Assembly: GCF_022662375.1 (NCBI RefSeq)
Contig: NZ_JAKNQL010000001.1
Location: forward strand, 62,001 to 126,000
Direction of reading: 5' to 3'
Origin: Pseudomonas sp. CROZ-RG-20F-R04-15
GTDB lineage: Bacteria > Pseudomonadota > Gammaproteobacteria > Pseudomonadales > Pseudomonadaceae
DNA length: 64,000 bases
Within the stretch, counting starts at the first letter, position 1. Each line of letters starts with the position of its first letter. Of the stretch, positions 63,331 through 64,000 are shown in pieces. The position numbers and the translations under genes were made by a program. A model generated the notes under the pieces. The model did not search any database. It was given only the letters and a program-made list of their open reading frames with translations, and had not been told where the DNA came from.

Positions 63331-63717
63331 ATGCTGGAAACAGTCGTAGTCGTTTTTCATCTGCTGGGTGCATTGGGCGTAGTTGCTCTGGTTTTGCTGC
63401 AGCAGGGTAAGGGTGCGGACGCTGGCGCGTCTTTCGGAGCAGGTGCTTCAAATACTGTGTTCGGAAGCCAAGGTTCCTCTACCTTTCTTAGTAAGTTTAC
63501 TGCTATACTTGCCGCCGGTTTCTTCATAACCAGCTTGGGGTTAGGTTACTTTGCTAAAGAGAAGGCTCATCAGCTGACTCAGGCAGGTCTCCCAAATCCA
63601 GCAGTGTTGGAAGTACCTAAGCAACAACAACCGGCTTCTGATGATGTCCCGGTGCTTCAAGAGCAAAAGTCGGCTACTCCAGCGACGGACGTACCTCCAG
63701 CTCAAGAGCAGAAGTAA
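63331..63717 (+). CDS. secG: SecG, preprotein translocase subunit
   Basis: The ATG at 63331 gives 128 residues with two membrane helices ([19 protein letters not shown] and [19 protein letters not shown]) and the signature [18 protein letters not shown] Gln/Pro-rich tail extends past the family core. Part of the SecYEG channel; four bases after tpiA. Confidence 0.97.
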   Translation: MLETVVVVFHLLGALGVVALVLLQQGKGADAGASFGAGASNTVFGSQGSSTFLSKFTAILAAGFFITSLGLGYFAKEKAHQLTQAGLPNPAVLEVPKQQQPASDDVPVLQEQKSATPATDVPPAQEQK

Positions 63718-63739
63718 GAAGGGTTTCAAACGTAGTTTT

Positions 63740-63825
63740 GCCGAGGTGGTGGAATTGGTAGACACGCAACCTTGAGGTGGTTGTGCCCATAGGGTGTAGG
63801 GGTTCGAGTCCCCTTCTCGGTACCA
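63740..63825 (+). tRNA. tRNA-Leu (GAG)
   Basis: An 86-nt cloverleaf with long variable arm, as expected for class II tRNA-Leu: acceptor GCCGAGG with TCTCGGT, anticodon stem CAACC/GGTTG with loop TTGAGGT (anticodon GAG), T-arm GGGGTTCGAGTCCCC and encoded CCA. Lies directly after secG, the usual Pseudomonas order. Confidence 0.95.
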
Positions 63826-63837
63826 ATTAGTCAGGAG

Positions 63838-63860
63838 AGCCCGCTGTTGCGGGCTTTCTT
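63838..63860 (+). terminator. Terminator after tRNA-Leu
   Basis: Seven-bp GC stem 63838-63844 with 63849-63855 and loop tgtt, then a T-rich tract. Confidence 0.7.
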
Positions 63861-63922
63861 GCAGGTGGAAGGTTACATTGACCCTATAAGGGATCGGTCG
63901 TATACTTCCGCCCCAGCTTTGT

Positions 63923-63999
<77 letters not shown>

Positions 64000-64000
64000 G

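Overview
The window is a piece of a Pseudomonas chromosome, most like the P. fluorescens group. The evidence is the gene order smpB, NSS transporter, ratA-rnfH, bamE/fur, recN, grpE-dnaK-dnaJ-dapB-carA-carB-greA-(DUF4149)-yhbY/rlmE-ftsH-folP-glmM-tpiA-secG-tRNA-Leu-tRNA-fMet, protein sequences very close to known Pseudomonas CarA, CarB and FtsH, a Pseudomonas-type REP palindrome, and a tmRNA tag reading ANDDQYGVALAA. No species name can be fixed from sequence alone.

Layout. (1) 1-2673: chromosomal DUF2252 gene (cut by the window edge) and an EamA exporter with a histidine-rich tail, closed by a strong hairpin. (2) About 2682-31206: a ~28.5 kb genomic island inserted at the 3' end of ssrA (tmRNA). 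It has a P4-type integrase next to ssrA, an imperfect copy of the ssrA 3' end at the far end, and paired TTGGAATAC sites with identical 12-bp spacing at both ends. (3) 31184-64000: core chromosome with ssrA, a lactate-utilisation locus (lldR / lldP-lutABC-dld), smpB and the housekeeping cluster listed above.

Island contents, left to right: a three-gene cassette of caspase-like peptidase, beta-rich/helical-repeat protein and ComEC-type metallo-beta-lactamase; a PIN-like nuclease gene; a complete five-gene Druantia type I anti-phage operon (druE-D-C-B-A on the minus strand); a hairpin-rich, gene-poor stretch; remnants of island genes (DUF3987 N-terminus, truncated recombinase); a second tyrosine recombinase; small hypothetical genes including a four-gene minus-strand group with a DUF6998 nuclease-like member; an STY4528-type island replication protein; and the integrase. 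Two related coiled-coil membrane genes, each with its own terminator and a conserved ~270 bp leader, bracket the 21.3-28.3 kb segment as a direct repeat.

How it fits together: the left two thirds of the island look like a defence island, with Druantia as the recognised system and the caspase/MBL cassette as the best candidate for a system without a settled name. The right third carries mobility and maintenance functions. The core part joins trans-translation (ssrA, smpB), heat-shock chaperones under a textbook sigma-32 promoter, pyrimidine/arginine precursor synthesis (carAB, with a terminator hairpin in the leader), lysine synthesis (dapB), folate (folP), cell-wall precursor (glmM) and protein quality control/export (ftsH, secG).
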